Both the position numbers and the translations under genes were made by a program. The notes beneath the pieces were generated by a model. It made no database searches. It was not told where the DNA came from and was given only the letters and a program-made list of their open reading frames with translations. Below, in pieces: positions 15,182-23,470 of a stretch of DNA of 40,060 nucleotides. The stretch covers positions 1 to 40,060 of the IMG/VR virus record IMGVR_UViG_3300044705_000014; one strand, written 5' to 3'. Numbering within the stretch: position 1 is the stretch's first letter; each line of letters starts with the position of its first letter. Origin of the DNA: a virus.

Positions 15182-15538
15182 ATGGCAACCACCGATTCAT
15201 ACCTGCGCCCGTCGACGCAGCGCGTCCTCGAGTTCAGGACGAATGTCGACCGCGACACGGACGCCCGGCTCGCCGACGAGCTCGAGCTCCGCGCGCAGAT
15301 GCTCCGGGACACGGTCGTACGTCCGGAGGACGAGCGCGAGGACTACGAGCGCGTGTGCCAGCGCGTCGCGTCCTACTGCTACGACAACGACTGGCGCCAG
15401 GCGCGCATCGCGCGGCGGTGCTGGGTGACCGGCGAAGCCCTGTGGCACGCCATCTTCGTCCTGTTCGGCTCTGCCGACGCGTCGGGCTGCCAGTGCAACG
15501 CGCCCGAGTGCAAGGCCCGGAGGGAGGCTCGGTCGTGA
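15182..15538 (+). CDS. HTH-like protein co-transcribed with the integrase, 118 aa
   Basis: AAGGAGG lies 6 bases before the ATG at 15182; a GTG at 15155 is upstream of that site and less likely. The centre (NDWRQARIARRCWVTGEALW) has the spacing of a helix-turn-helix. The C-terminus has CQCNAPECKARR, a small cysteine cluster. The stop overlaps the integrase start. It could be a recombination directionality factor or the lysogeny regulator; the sequence does not decide. Confidence 0.7.
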   Translation: MATTDSYLRPSTQRVLEFRTNVDRDTDARLADELELRAQMLRDTVVRPEDEREDYERVCQRVASYCYDNDWRQARIARRCWVTGEALWHAIFVLFGSADASGCQCNAPECKARREARS

Positions 15539-16926
15539 GCGCCCCGATCGGCATCTACGTCCGCGTCTCCAAGGTCGGCGACCGCGAGGACGAGCGGTTC
15601 CATAGCCCGAAGGAGCAGGTCGACCGCGCCACAGCCCTGGCCCGCGCCAAGGGCTACGCGGTCGGCCCTACCTTCGAGGACATCGACGTGTCGGGCGCAA
15701 CGGCTCCGGCCGACCGTCCGGCCATGTCCCAGCTGCTCGCAGCGATCGACGCGGGCGAGCTCGGCGGCATCGCGGCCTACTCGCTCGACCGGCTCAGCCG
15801 TGAGCCGGGCCACGGCGATGCGCTGGTCAAGCGCGTCACCAAGGCGGGAGGCGTCATCCTCACGCCCGACATCCCCGACGCCATCGACACGCCGACCGGG
15901 GAGTTCACGTTCGGCATGCTGCTCCAGGTGGCCAAGCTCTACCGCTCGCAGGCCAAGGCCCGGTTCAGTGACGCGACGGCGCGGGCCACGGCCGCGGGCA
16001 TCGCCATCGCTCAGCCGCCACTCGGCTACCGGGTGCGTGAGGACCGTCGCCTCGAGATCGACCCCGAGATGGCGCCGGTCGTGCGCGAGGCGTTCGAGCG
16101 TCGCGTCAATGGCGACGGCTGGACGAACCTGGCCACGTTTCTCTCTGAGGCCACCGGCCGCGTCTGGTCGCGGGCTGGCGCGCGGACCCTCATCCGCAAC
16201 CCACTGCTCAAGACGGGACGCCTGGAGTACGGTGGCGTGGTCAGCGAGCACTACGCAGGAGCGATCGTGGACGAGGCGCTGTGGGCAGCCGCGCAGAAGG
16301 CCGAGGCCCATCGCCCGACGCGCTCCAAGGAAGGCTGGCTCCTCACGGGCATCGCCACGTGCGCCGGGTGCGGCAAGAACCTCATCCCGTGGACGTCGGC
16401 CCTCAACAAGGGCAGGCGCTATCGGCGCTACTTCTGCGACAAGAAGCACTGCCAGGCAAGGGCCAGCGTCTCGGCTTGGAAGCTGGAGCGCTACGTCACG
16501 GAGAAGACGTTCGCCATCGAGCACGAGTTCGCGACGCGTGGGTCGGCGCCCGACCTCACCGCTCTCGAGGCCGAGGTCGACCAGGCGAAGCGGCGACTGG
16601 ACTGGGTCACGACGCCCGAGGCCGTCGACGGCCTGGGCGATGCGTTCGGCCCGACCGCCAAGCAGTACCGCGAGGCTTACGAGGCTGCGCTCGCCGCGCT
16701 GGGTGAGGCGCGCCAGCGGGCAGGCGTGCCCGAGCTCTCGTTCTCGCTCCAGGACAAGTGGGACGGGATGACAGCGGCCGACCGGCGTGCCGCGCTCTTG
16801 CTCGTCTGGCGCGAGATCCGCGTCGCGGCGAGGGGCGACGACGGTATGCAGCACGTGACGCTCGTCGGTCGAAGCGTCGGCGGGGTGACCGAGGTTGATC
16901 TCCCGGCCAACGGCAACGGCGCCTAA
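15535..16926 (+). CDS. int: Large serine recombinase (phage integrase), 463 aa
   Basis: GTG start in a GTGA overlap. The catalytic domain begins IGIYVRVSKVG with Arg10 and nucleophile Ser12. Further active-site segments are DIDVSGATAPADRPAM and AYSLDRLSRE. The recombinase domain follows (about 150-270, with PLGYRV and a TLIRNPLL-like TLIRNPLLKTGR). A zinc ribbon comes next (CAGC near 280 and CDKKHC near 305), then a coiled-coil stretch. The enzyme would integrate the phage by attP x attB exchange without host factors. It is shorter than many relatives but all domains are present. Confidence 0.93.
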   Translation: MSAPIGIYVRVSKVGDREDERFHSPKEQVDRATALARAKGYAVGPTFEDIDVSGATAPADRPAMSQLLAAIDAGELGGIAAYSLDRLSREPGHGDALVKRVTKAGGVILTPDIPDAIDTPTGEFTFGMLLQVAKLYRSQAKARFSDATARATAAGIAIAQPPLGYRVREDRRLEIDPEMAPVVREAFERRVNGDGWTNLATFLSEATGRVWSRAGARTLIRNPLLKTGRLEYGGVVSEHYAGAIVDEALWAAAQKAEAHRPTRSKEGWLLTGIATCAGCGKNLIPWTSALNKGRRYRRYFCDKKHCQARASVSAWKLERYVTEKTFAIEHEFATRGSAPDLTALEAEVDQAKRRLDWVTTPEAVDGLGDAFGPTAKQYREAYEAALAALGEARQRAGVPELSFSLQDKWDGMTAADRRAALLLVWREIRVAARGDDGMQHVTLVGRSVGGVTEVDLPANGNGA

Positions 16927-16928
16927 AC

Positions 16929-16959
16929 GAAAAGGGCTCCCGGCGTGGGAGCCCTCCGT
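16929..16959. terminator. Bidirectional terminator between the converging operons
   Basis: AGGGCTCCC (16933-16941), loop GGCGT, GGGAGCCCT (16947-16955) is a 9-bp stem. Read leftward it is followed by TTTTCGTTT, a good terminator for the late operon. Rightward it ends the integrase transcript with only a weak T-rich tail (CCGTCTT). Confidence 0.85.
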
Positions 16960-16960
16960 C

Positions 16961-17113
16961 TTACCAGCGCCCGCGGTGCGGGCAGTCTTTCTCGTGGCGA
17001 TCCCACGGGTGCGCGTTGCACCTGACGCAGCGTCGAAGGCGCATCAGCTCCCGACCGCGCTGCATGTTGACCATCACCAGGAGCACGGCGATCGTGAATG
17101 CGAGCGTGGTCAT
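16961..17113 (-). CDS. Membrane-anchored zinc-finger protein, 50 aa
   Basis: ATG start overlapping the previous stop (TGATG). An N-terminal membrane helix (TTLAFTIAVLLVMVN) is followed by a basic stretch and a CVRC...HEKDCPH cluster that could bind zinc. Last gene of the leftward late operon, downstream of the lysis genes. Role unknown. Confidence 0.65.
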   Translation of the reverse strand: MTTLAFTIAVLLVMVNMQRGRELMRLRRCVRCNAHPWDRHEKDCPHRGRW

Positions 17114-17277
17114 CAGTCCGGCCTCACGTGGATCCAGGCCGACGTGCCGCCGACGATACCGGGCACGCTTCGCGGACGCGGGTAGCTCTGCGCAGGCGAC
17201 TGCGCGCCAACGCCCAGCCCCCACGCCATGTCGAACGCGACAGCCAGCGCGAACGCGAGCAGGAGCACCACCTTCAC
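17113..17277 (-). CDS. Small exported or membrane-anchored protein, 54 aa
   Basis: GTG start. The first 25 residues are a strong hydrophobic segment (VVLLLAFALAVAFDMAWGLG) that can act as a signal or anchor. The remainder is Pro, Ser and Gly rich. It lies in the lysis-gene cluster and could be a lysis accessory such as a spanin-like protein, though no lipobox or clear coiled coil is seen. Confidence 0.5.
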   Translation of the reverse strand: MKVVLLLAFALAVAFDMAWGLGVGAQSPAQSYPRPRSVPGIVGGTSAWIHVRPD

Positions 17278-17281
17278 GGCC

Positions 17282-17353
17282 TTAGAAGCGCCGGATGGCG
17301 AGCACGATGATCGCGACGCAGGCAGCTGCGAGCAGCCAGTCGAGCAGGCTCAT
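17282..17353 (-). CDS. Tiny membrane peptide, 23 aa
   Basis: The ATG overlaps the previous stop as ATGA. It is a single hydrophobic helix (LLDWLLAAACVAIIVLAI) with a basic RRF end. It resembles in form the single-helix peptides found in phage lysis cassettes. Support comes from its placement, ATGA coupling and composition. Confidence 0.5.
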   Translation of the reverse strand: MSLLDWLLAAACVAIIVLAIRRF

Positions 17354-17547
17354 GACTTGGAGCTCGCGTTGAGGAACATCTGCGCCTGCACCGCGGCGAA
17401 CTTGCCCGCGGAGAGCGCGGCGGCGATGCTCGCGGCCTTCAGCTGCGTCATGTCACTCAGCGTGGTGACCGACGCCAGGGAGACGAACGTGACGACGAAG
17501 GTGGCGCCGACACGCTCGACGAAGTCGATCAGTTTGGCACGGTTCAT
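17350..17547 (-). CDS. Holin-like protein, 65 aa
   Basis: AAGGG lies 6 bases before the ATG at 17547; another ATG two codons upstream (17553) overlaps the preceding stop. NRAKLIDFVERVGATFVVTF is followed by a second hydrophobic stretch (AASIAAALSAGKFAAVQAQM), the two-helix layout of small holins in phages of high-GC Gram-positive bacteria. It would form the membrane lesion that releases the GH25 endolysin. It is one of several membrane proteins in this cluster, so the holin/antiholin assignment is tentative. Confidence 0.65.
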   Translation of the reverse strand: MNRAKLIDFVERVGATFVVTFVSLASVTTLSDMTQLKAASIAAALSAGKFAAVQAQMFLNASSKS

Positions 17548-17549
17548 CT

Positions 17550-17846
17550 TCATCCCTTCGGGATGTGCGGCAGGTTCCCGCACGGCCTCAGGTTCCCGAC
17601 GCGGAGAACCTGATCGAGCGTGTGAACGCTCTGCACCTTCTGGTCAATGGGCACCGTCTTGCTGACCAGGGTGCGGCGCTCCAGGTAACAGAGGATCGAG
17701 TGGAGCGCATCGTTCTGGTGGGTCTGGACATAGGCGACGCGAGCCGCGAAGTCATGCTGGTTCGCGCGGAACTGCGTGGCCGTCCAGAGCCAGAGCAGTC
17801 CGGTGGCCGTGAGCGCCACGACCGCCGAGGTGATCGTCTTGAGCAT
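17550..17846 (-). CDS. Membrane-anchored lysis-cluster protein, 98 aa
   Basis: ATG at 17846, overlapping the previous stop. One N-terminal membrane helix (ITSAVVALTATGLLWLW) is followed by an outward helical domain (about 25-70) and two cysteines. This N-anchor plus exported helix is the shape of Rz-like i-spanins or of phage holin partners. The true role is open. Confidence 0.6.
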   Translation of the reverse strand: MLKTITSAVVALTATGLLWLWTATQFRANQHDFAARVAYVQTHQNDALHSILCYLERRTLVSKTVPIDQKVQSVHTLDQVLRVGNLRPCGNLPHIPKG

Positions 17847-18097
17847 CAGACGAGTCCCTTCATCCGGCCATACAGCCAGACGGCCTGCGCCGTTGGTCCC
17901 ATCTGGGTGACCCAGGCTGTGATGGCAGCTGCGACCCCCTGTCCACCCACGATCCCCAGCACGACCCACATACGGAGCTCGGACTTCGTAACGAAGCCCT
18001 CCTGGATCTCGTGCCGAAGATCGGTGACGGCCTCGTAGACGTCCCGATGCGTGACCCGCGCCGGAGTCTGCTTGTCGTCCTCGTGACTGCGGCTCAT
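17846..18097 (-). CDS. Holin-like or hemolysin-XhlA-like membrane protein, 83 aa
   Basis: A charged N-terminal helix (THRDVYEAVTDLRHEIQEGF) precedes one hydrophobic segment (WVVLGIVGGQGVAAAITAWV) and a short tail. This order, soluble helix then a C-terminal membrane helix, resembles XhlA-type holin partners. It directly follows the endolysin gene. Confidence 0.65.
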   Translation of the reverse strand: MSRSHEDDKQTPARVTHRDVYEAVTDLRHEIQEGFVTKSELRMWVVLGIVGGQGVAAAITAWVTQMGPTAQAVWLYGRMKGLV

Positions 18098-18098
18098 G

Positions 18099-18836
18099 TC
18101 AGCTCGCCTTGAGACGTCCGGTCTTCAGGAGGCGCCTGATCCACTTGTAGAGCCTGCTCCCGACGCGGACGCGCATGCCCCAGTAGGTGATGTACCGGCG
18201 CTTCGGCCTCGGCTTAGGCGTCGGCTTCGGGGGCGGTGGAGGCGTCGGCGAGGGCTTCGGCGCTGGCGTCCCCCGCAGCGCGCGCATGTCGACCACGACG
18301 GACGTGTCGAGGTGCAGGATGGCGCCGGGGTACTTCGGATCCCCGTTTGAAAGCTGCCACGCCGCGTACGAGTAGAACTTCGGCTTCGCGCCGTAGCTGG
18401 GAATCCAGCGCGGCACTCCGAGGTCGGCCAGGCCGTGCGCCTTGATGAAAAACGAGCCGCAGTAGAGGCCGCAGTGGCCATGGGCCTTCTTGACGGCCGC
18501 GATGAATGCCTGCGCGTATGGCTTGACAACGCCTTCGGGCTTCGGAGCGGCCGAGCGCTCCAGGTCCAGCATCGGGATGAGGTCGCCAGGCTCGTACTTC
18601 AGATGCGACAGGAAGAACGCTGCCTCAGCGTGCGGGTTGTCGGCCGGGTGCGCGAAGTGATAGCCACCCACGAGCAGCCCGGCGCGCTTGGCCGCGGCCC
18701 TGTTCGCCAGGTACGTGCGATCGACGAAGTCGGTTCCTTCGGTGACCTTGAGGTACACGCCGATGGCGCCTGCCCGCTTGGCAGCGACGAAGTCGACGTG
18801 GCCATTGTTGTTGCTGACGTCGATGAACTTGGTCAC
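18099..18836 (-). CDS. GH25 endolysin (muramidase), 245 aa
   Basis: Begins MTKFIDVSNNNGHVDF with Asp6. The catalytic pair is Asp91 and Glu93 in PMLDLERS, and KVTEGTDFVD is a family signature. Residues about 1-190 form the lysozyme barrel. A Pro/Lys linker (about 193-212) leads to a basic C-terminus (RPKRRYITYWGMRVRVGSRL and on) that probably binds the wall. It cleaves the glycan strand of peptidoglycan to release progeny. No signal peptide, so release depends on the holins encoded just downstream. Confidence 0.92.
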   Translation of the reverse strand: MTKFIDVSNNNGHVDFVAAKRAGAIGVYLKVTEGTDFVDRTYLANRAAAKRAGLLVGGYHFAHPADNPHAEAAFFLSHLKYEPGDLIPMLDLERSAAPKPEGVVKPYAQAFIAAVKKAHGHCGLYCGSFFIKAHGLADLGVPRWIPSYGAKPKFYSYAAWQLSNGDPKYPGAILHLDTSVVVDMRALRGTPAPKPSPTPPPPPKPTPKPRPKRRYITYWGMRVRVGSRLYKWIRRLLKTGRLKAS

Positions 18837-18931
18837 GTGGACCCCTTTCAGATGAAGCTGGGCGCAGGCGCGCGGTCGAATCTCCGCACCCTCTCGAGTC
18901 GCGCCTTACAGTGCTGTCGGCCTGCGCCGGG

Positions 18932-19177
18932 TTACGCGGCCTCTTCGGCGACTGCGTCGAGCAGCTGCCGGATGGCGTCGAGCTTGGTCGTGTGGATGGC
19001 GATCGCGTCCTCGAGGTCACCGAGGGTTCCTTCGACCTTCGTCACTTCCTCGTCGGTGCCGAGGGCGCGTGCCACCTCGAGGTCGCAGGTGAGGTTGAAG
19101 TGACGAGACTCGAGCTCGGCGATCGTCTGCGTGAGCAGCTGAACGCGCTGCTCGATGGTGAGCTGTGTGTAGTCCAC
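18932..19177 (-). CDS. Coiled-coil protein between tail and lysis genes, 81 aa
   Basis: Nearly all helical with heptad spacing (TIEQRVQLLTQTIAELESRH onward). Acidic overall. The place between tail fiber and endolysin suggests a tail-tip accessory or lysis chaperone. No family is recognised. Confidence 0.65.
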   Translation of the reverse strand: MDYTQLTIEQRVQLLTQTIAELESRHFNLTCDLEVARALGTDEEVTKVEGTLGDLEDAIAIHTTKLDAIRQLLDAVAEEAA

Positions 19178-19207
19178 TCTGCTCCTTGAGTCAGGGTTGC
19201 GCTGCGC

Positions 19208-20137
19208 TTACAGCGCTTGGACGTTCGCGAGGGACTGGTGGATCAGAAGCCACTTGGACACGGCCGGGTCATAGACGCCCGTGAACGTTGTGCCGAAGCC
19301 GTTCGCCGGAACCGTGGGTGAAATCTGCGACAGCCATCCCCCGAACGAGAGTGTCATCGCGCCGCCAGAGGCGTTGTTGATGATGAGGTGGATGACAGCC
19401 GACGTGCCTGCCGGTGGAGCGGCGGGAGGCGAGACGGTCAGCGTCCCGGGAGAGGTCAGGCTGTACCTCTGAACGAGTCCGTTCGCGAGGCTGAGCGACC
19501 AGGTGGCTGGGCCTGCGCTCGTCGACTGGTAGCCCTCGATGATCTTGTTGCTGACGGTCAGGACACCCGCCGACGAGCGCGCGAGCGAAGTGTCGACCGC
19601 AGCCGTGCCATTGCCCCAGTTATGTGTGCCGTCGCCAGCGATGTAGAAGCGGTCTGTCGTATCGGTCGTGACCAGCGTCTCGAATACGGCACTGGCCGCA
19701 AGGTCCGCATAAGTGCGCAGCCAGCCGCGCTGAGAAGTCGAGCCGATATGCAGCCGACCCGCGCCCCCGCGCGACAACGTTGTGTCCGGCGCTGTCGCCC
19801 CTCCCGGCCCCCACTGTATCGCCCCGGTCTGATCGACCGTGAAACGGTATTGCGTGTCGGTGGTGAACGAGATTCGGCACCATAGATCCGTCACGTTGTT
19901 GACAGCCACCAGACGCCCACCGATGAGAGCAGTGCCTACTGTGCCTCCCCCGCCAGCATTCGCGGTAGTCGGCCCGGTCGACCAAATCGTCGCGAGGTAC
20001 GCAGCGCCACCGGCCGTGAGATCGACGGTGCCCGCGTCGCCGTGGAGATACTTCAGGTTGTCGATGATCTCGGCGTTGTAGACGGCCGCGGTGACCAGGA
20101 AGCCGGTCGCGCGATCGGTAGGTGTGGTCCAGGCCAT
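19208..20137 (-). CDS. Tail fiber / minor tail protein, candidate receptor-binding, 309 aa
   Basis: The N-terminus MAWTTPTDRATGFLVTAAVY and NAEIIDNLKYL is a common opening of minor tail proteins in siphoviruses of high-GC Gram-positive bacteria. The body is beta-rich with many Gly, Thr and Ser (about 40-230, including LSRGGAGRLHIGSTS) and ends in a beta domain. The last of the tail-tip genes, it is the best candidate for host contact. Confidence 0.75.
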   Translation of the reverse strand: MAWTTPTDRATGFLVTAAVYNAEIIDNLKYLHGDAGTVDLTAGGAAYLATIWSTGPTTANAGGGGTVGTALIGGRLVAVNNVTDLWCRISFTTDTQYRFTVDQTGAIQWGPGGATAPDTTLSRGGAGRLHIGSTSQRGWLRTYADLAASAVFETLVTTDTTDRFYIAGDGTHNWGNGTAAVDTSLARSSAGVLTVSNKIIEGYQSTSAGPATWSLSLANGLVQRYSLTSPGTLTVSPPAAPPAGTSAVIHLIINNASGGAMTLSFGGWLSQISPTVPANGFGTTFTGVYDPAVSKWLLIHQSLANVQAL

Positions 20138-20150
20138 GCTCGGTCCCTCC

Positions 20151-21359
20151 TCAGTACACGAGCTTCGTCGTCTTGCCGAGCAGGCCGTTCACCGGATCAC
20201 CGAGGACCCAGTAGCCCGTGGCTGGCGCGGGCGACAGCCGCCACGTGCAGACGGCGTCGATCCCGGCGTTGATGTCGAGCGAGATCGCCTCGATGATGCA
20301 GTCGACGCTCTCGACCTGGGCACCACCGAATGGCGTGCGGGTCACCGTGATTCGGTCACCGATGGCGCGCGTCAGCACCTGCGTCCAGGTGGCCGTGTCC
20401 GTGCCCGGTCGGAGGACGAGCTCCTCGTAGCGGGTGTACGAGGTCGACTTCTGCCCGAGCAGCCATCCGGCAAGCAGGTCGGCGTTGGAGTCGCTGATCT
20501 GCTGCGTCTGCTTGCTCAGCGTCCGCAGTCCGTAGGACGCGATGGAGGTGGTGTCCTTCTCCTCCTGGAGCGTCCCGCCTGCGCGGGTCACCTGAATGTC
20601 GTTGTAGATCCGCGACTGCCGCGTGGTGACCTTCTCGTAGAGGATGCCACCGCCAGCCGAGTTGGGCACGTCGCAGAACGTCGCCTGCGACACGGTGTAA
20701 GGGCTGACCAGCCGATGGTGCCGATCCTGGAAGACGGCGTTGCCCGAGGCGTCGATGAAGAAGTAGCCAGAGTCAGCCGTCTCGGCATCGCGGATGAGGC
20801 TCAGCGCATCCTTGTTGGCGTTGCCCGCGGTGACGGCCTGCACCGTCTCCTGCCCGGCGTCGATGTTGCGGAGCGCCGCGGGCCAACCGATCGCGTTGAG
20901 GATGTTGTTGATCCGGGTGCCCGAGAGCTCCTGCGCGAACGTCTGCGTGGCGCTGAGGTAGGCGTTGGCCAGCAGGTCAAATGCGTCGTTGCCTGGCACG
21001 CTCACCGTGGCCGGGCCGGTCTGGGAGTCGTCCCGACGCCAGCCGTTCTCGATGTCGATGAACGTGGTGAAGAGGTCGTTCCAGGTGGTGCCACCATCCT
21101 GCGACCACTGCGAGTTGATCCGGCGCATCGGCACGACGTTCGGCGCATAGAGCCCGACGGTGTTCTCAGGGTCGTAGCGCCGGTCGTCATCGATCAGGAC
21201 GAGCCCACCCGTGCCGGTCGCTGCGGTGTCGTCCTCGGTCTGGCGTCCGCGACGCAGCGATCGGGATTCGACGTGGTCGGTCACGTCGGTGTACGTCTGG
21301 ACGGTGGCGAGCGGCAGCGAGGCGAACGCGATCCGGTCGCGGAACAGTGGGTAGGCCAT
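20151..21359 (-). CDS. Minor tail protein, distal tail / baseplate hub type, 402 aa
   Basis: Follows the tape measure with a 1-base overlap, the usual place of distal tail and hub genes. The N-terminal third (DVTDHVESRSLRRGRQTEDD and GGLVLIDDDRRYDPENT) is typical of hub-like minor tail proteins. The remainder is beta-rich. It would cap the tail tube and carry the fiber. Confidence 0.75.
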   Translation of the reverse strand: MAYPLFRDRIAFASLPLATVQTYTDVTDHVESRSLRRGRQTEDDTAATGTGGLVLIDDDRRYDPENTVGLYAPNVVPMRRINSQWSQDGGTTWNDLFTTFIDIENGWRRDDSQTGPATVSVPGNDAFDLLANAYLSATQTFAQELSGTRINNILNAIGWPAALRNIDAGQETVQAVTAGNANKDALSLIRDAETADSGYFFIDASGNAVFQDRHHRLVSPYTVSQATFCDVPNSAGGGILYEKVTTRQSRIYNDIQVTRAGGTLQEEKDTTSIASYGLRTLSKQTQQISDSNADLLAGWLLGQKSTSYTRYEELVLRPGTDTATWTQVLTRAIGDRITVTRTPFGGAQVESVDCIIEAISLDINAGIDAVCTWRLSPAPATGYWVLGDPVNGLLGKTTKLVY

Positions 21360-23266
21360 TACGTGATCGCGAACGTGGTGCCGCGGCGCTTCAGAACCTC
21401 GAGCTCGCGCCCGAGCTTCGTCGCGAGGTCCTGATCGCTGCCAACCCAGCCGGTCACGTGGACCGTGATGTTCCCGCCACCGACTCCGTGCTTCCCGTCC
21501 AGCGGGATGACGGCCTCGGCGCCACGCTCGCCGATCATGGCCAGCGTTGGTGAGGTCACGATGCCACCCTCGGCCAGCATCGGGATGTGGAACGGGTACG
21601 TCCAGTCGATCGAGAAGCCGTCAGGGATCCCGTGCCACGTCTTGATGTGGATGCCGCTCGGGAGCTTGATCGAGTCGATCAGCTTGATGACCGCGTTGAT
21701 CGGCGCCTTGAAGACCGAGACGATGGCATCCGCGGCAGCGCCCAGCGTCTTCTTGAGCCAGCCGCCGAGCTTGCCGAACGCATCGTTGATGTCCCCAGGG
21801 ATGCCCTTGATGAAGTCCCAGGCGTCCGAGAACGGGCCGGTGATGAGACGCTTGGTCACCCAGCCGCTGGCCGTCTTGAACCAGTGGGCGATGTCGCCGA
21901 ACTTGTCGGTGACCTTGCCTGGGATCTCCTTGATTGTGCTCCAGGCGTCCGAGAAGGGCTGAATGACCAGCGTCTTGCCGAGCCAGCTGGTCGAGCTCAT
22001 GAACCACTTCTTGATCTTTCCGAAGCCATCCGTGATGTCGCCGGGGATGCCCGAGATGACCGACCAGGCGGCTGAGAAGGGTGCCGTGATCAGTCCCTTG
22101 ACGAGCGTCCACGTGTTCGAGAACCAGTCCTTGACGGCCTCGAAGGCGTTCGGCACCGTCGTGGTGAAGAACGATACGAAGGCGTTCGTCGCGTCGGTCA
22201 CGTCCGACCAGACGCCCTTGACGATGTCCCGGAACGTCTGAGAGTGCTGCCAGAGCTCGACGAAGGCGACGACCAGCGCGGCGATCGCGATGACGAGCAG
22301 GCCGATCGGGTTGGCGGCCATGATGCCGTTCCACAGCGCCTGCGCCGCGGCTGCCAGCTTGACGTACCCGGTGTAGAGCAGGATGCCCGTGGCGAACGTG
22401 CCGATGACAGCGATGACGATCTTGACGACCTTCGCGTGCTCCGTCAGGAACTGCGTGAACGAGGCGAGCGTCGTCGCGACCTTGGTCAGGATCGGGATCA
22501 GCACCTTGCCCAGGTTGATCTCGAGCAGGTTGATCTCGGCGCCCATCTTGTCCTTGGCGCCCGCCGCAGTGTCCGCGAAGGCGCTGGCCTGCCCGCCGAG
22601 CTTCTGGTTGACGAGGTCAATCGTCTTCGCCGCTGTAGCCTGCTTGTCGGCCAGCGAAGCCTGAGCCTTGGCCGCCGAGTAGGCCGCGGTGGACGCGAAG
22701 TCCGTCTTGGACTTGAGCGCATCCATGTGGGTCGTCACCGGGATGATGTCGATGCCCAGCTGGCGCGCAGCCCGCGACGAACCGGCGATCGTGCCCGTCA
22801 GGATCTTGGTCGCAGACTCGAGGCTGATGCCCTTGAAGCGAGCCAGGTCCTGGGCGTTCGCCAGGAGCTTGATCGCCTGCTCGCTGCTGCCGGTCGCCGT
22901 GACCAGGGAGCCGAGCGCCTGCTTCACGTCCTCGGACTTGAAGCCGAGCTGAGCCGACGACTGCTCGGCCTTCTCGATCTCGTCCTTGTAGTTGTTGACG
23001 TTGAGCCCGGCAGCCTTGTACGCCGAGGCCAGACGCGCCTGCGCCTGCTGATCCTCGACGGCCGCGTCGACCGACTTATGCAGGCCGATGACGAGCGCGG
23101 TCACGGCCGCCGCTGCGGGGATCGCGGCCTTCGTGATGCCACCCCTGAAGCCATTGGCGGTCGTCGAGGCCATCTCTTCCGCAGTCAGCTTCCCCTTCTC
23201 GAGGCCAGCGGCGAGCGGCTTGATGTCCGCGACGAGTTCGAGTACGGCTTTGCCGAGTGACTCCAT
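21359..23266 (-). CDS. Tape measure protein, 635 aa
   Basis: An N-terminal helical part with Ala and Gln rich stretches (to about 230) precedes hydrophobic segments (IVIAVIGTFATGILLYTGYV, IGLLVIAIAALVVAF). Three imperfect repeats of about 38 residues follow, built on PFSDAW...IPGxIxDxFGxxxxW (about 400-510). The C-terminal domain contains EGGIVTSPTLAMIGERGAE, common in tape measures. At about 0.15 nm per residue the tail would be near 95 nm, a family-based estimate. Confidence 0.93.
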   Translation of the reverse strand: MESLGKAVLELVADIKPLAAGLEKGKLTAEEMASTTANGFRGGITKAAIPAAAAVTALVIGLHKSVDAAVEDQQAQARLASAYKAAGLNVNNYKDEIEKAEQSSAQLGFKSEDVKQALGSLVTATGSSEQAIKLLANAQDLARFKGISLESATKILTGTIAGSSRAARQLGIDIIPVTTHMDALKSKTDFASTAAYSAAKAQASLADKQATAAKTIDLVNQKLGGQASAFADTAAGAKDKMGAEINLLEINLGKVLIPILTKVATTLASFTQFLTEHAKVVKIVIAVIGTFATGILLYTGYVKLAAAAQALWNGIMAANPIGLLVIAIAALVVAFVELWQHSQTFRDIVKGVWSDVTDATNAFVSFFTTTVPNAFEAVKDWFSNTWTLVKGLITAPFSAAWSVISGIPGDITDGFGKIKKWFMSSTSWLGKTLVIQPFSDAWSTIKEIPGKVTDKFGDIAHWFKTASGWVTKRLITGPFSDAWDFIKGIPGDINDAFGKLGGWLKKTLGAAADAIVSVFKAPINAVIKLIDSIKLPSGIHIKTWHGIPDGFSIDWTYPFHIPMLAEGGIVTSPTLAMIGERGAEAVIPLDGKHGVGGGNITVHVTGWVGSDQDLATKLGRELEVLKRRGTTFAIT

Positions 23267-23273
23267 GGTTCTC

Positions 23274-23456
23274 CTAAGCGACCTTGATCCCGAGCGACGC
23301 GATGTCGGCCTTCGTCGCCTTGCGGGGTGCTTCGTCTATGCCAGCGGCCTTACTCAGCCGGGCGAGGTGCTTCCGCTGGTCCTTCTGATCGAGGTAGGGG
23401 TGGACCGCGGCTGCTCGCGCGAGGAGCTCCTCCTCAGCGGCGAGCCTGGGCATCAT
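23274..23456 (-). CDS. Tail assembly chaperone, frameshifted C-terminal part (gpT-like)
   Basis: The frame is open beyond this ATG back into the end of the previous gene, reading VVEACWAMMPRLAAEEELLA, which is the typical start of gpT parts. I therefore expect it to be made mainly as a -1 frameshift extension of the chaperone upstream, with the 60-aa reading from the internal ATG less likely. It lies directly before the tape measure, as expected for a chaperone that binds it. Confidence 0.75.
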   Translation of the reverse strand: MMPRLAAEEELLARAAAVHPYLDQKDQRKHLARLSKAAGIDEAPRKATKADIASLGIKVA

Positions 23457-23470
23457 GGCCCAGCAGGCTT

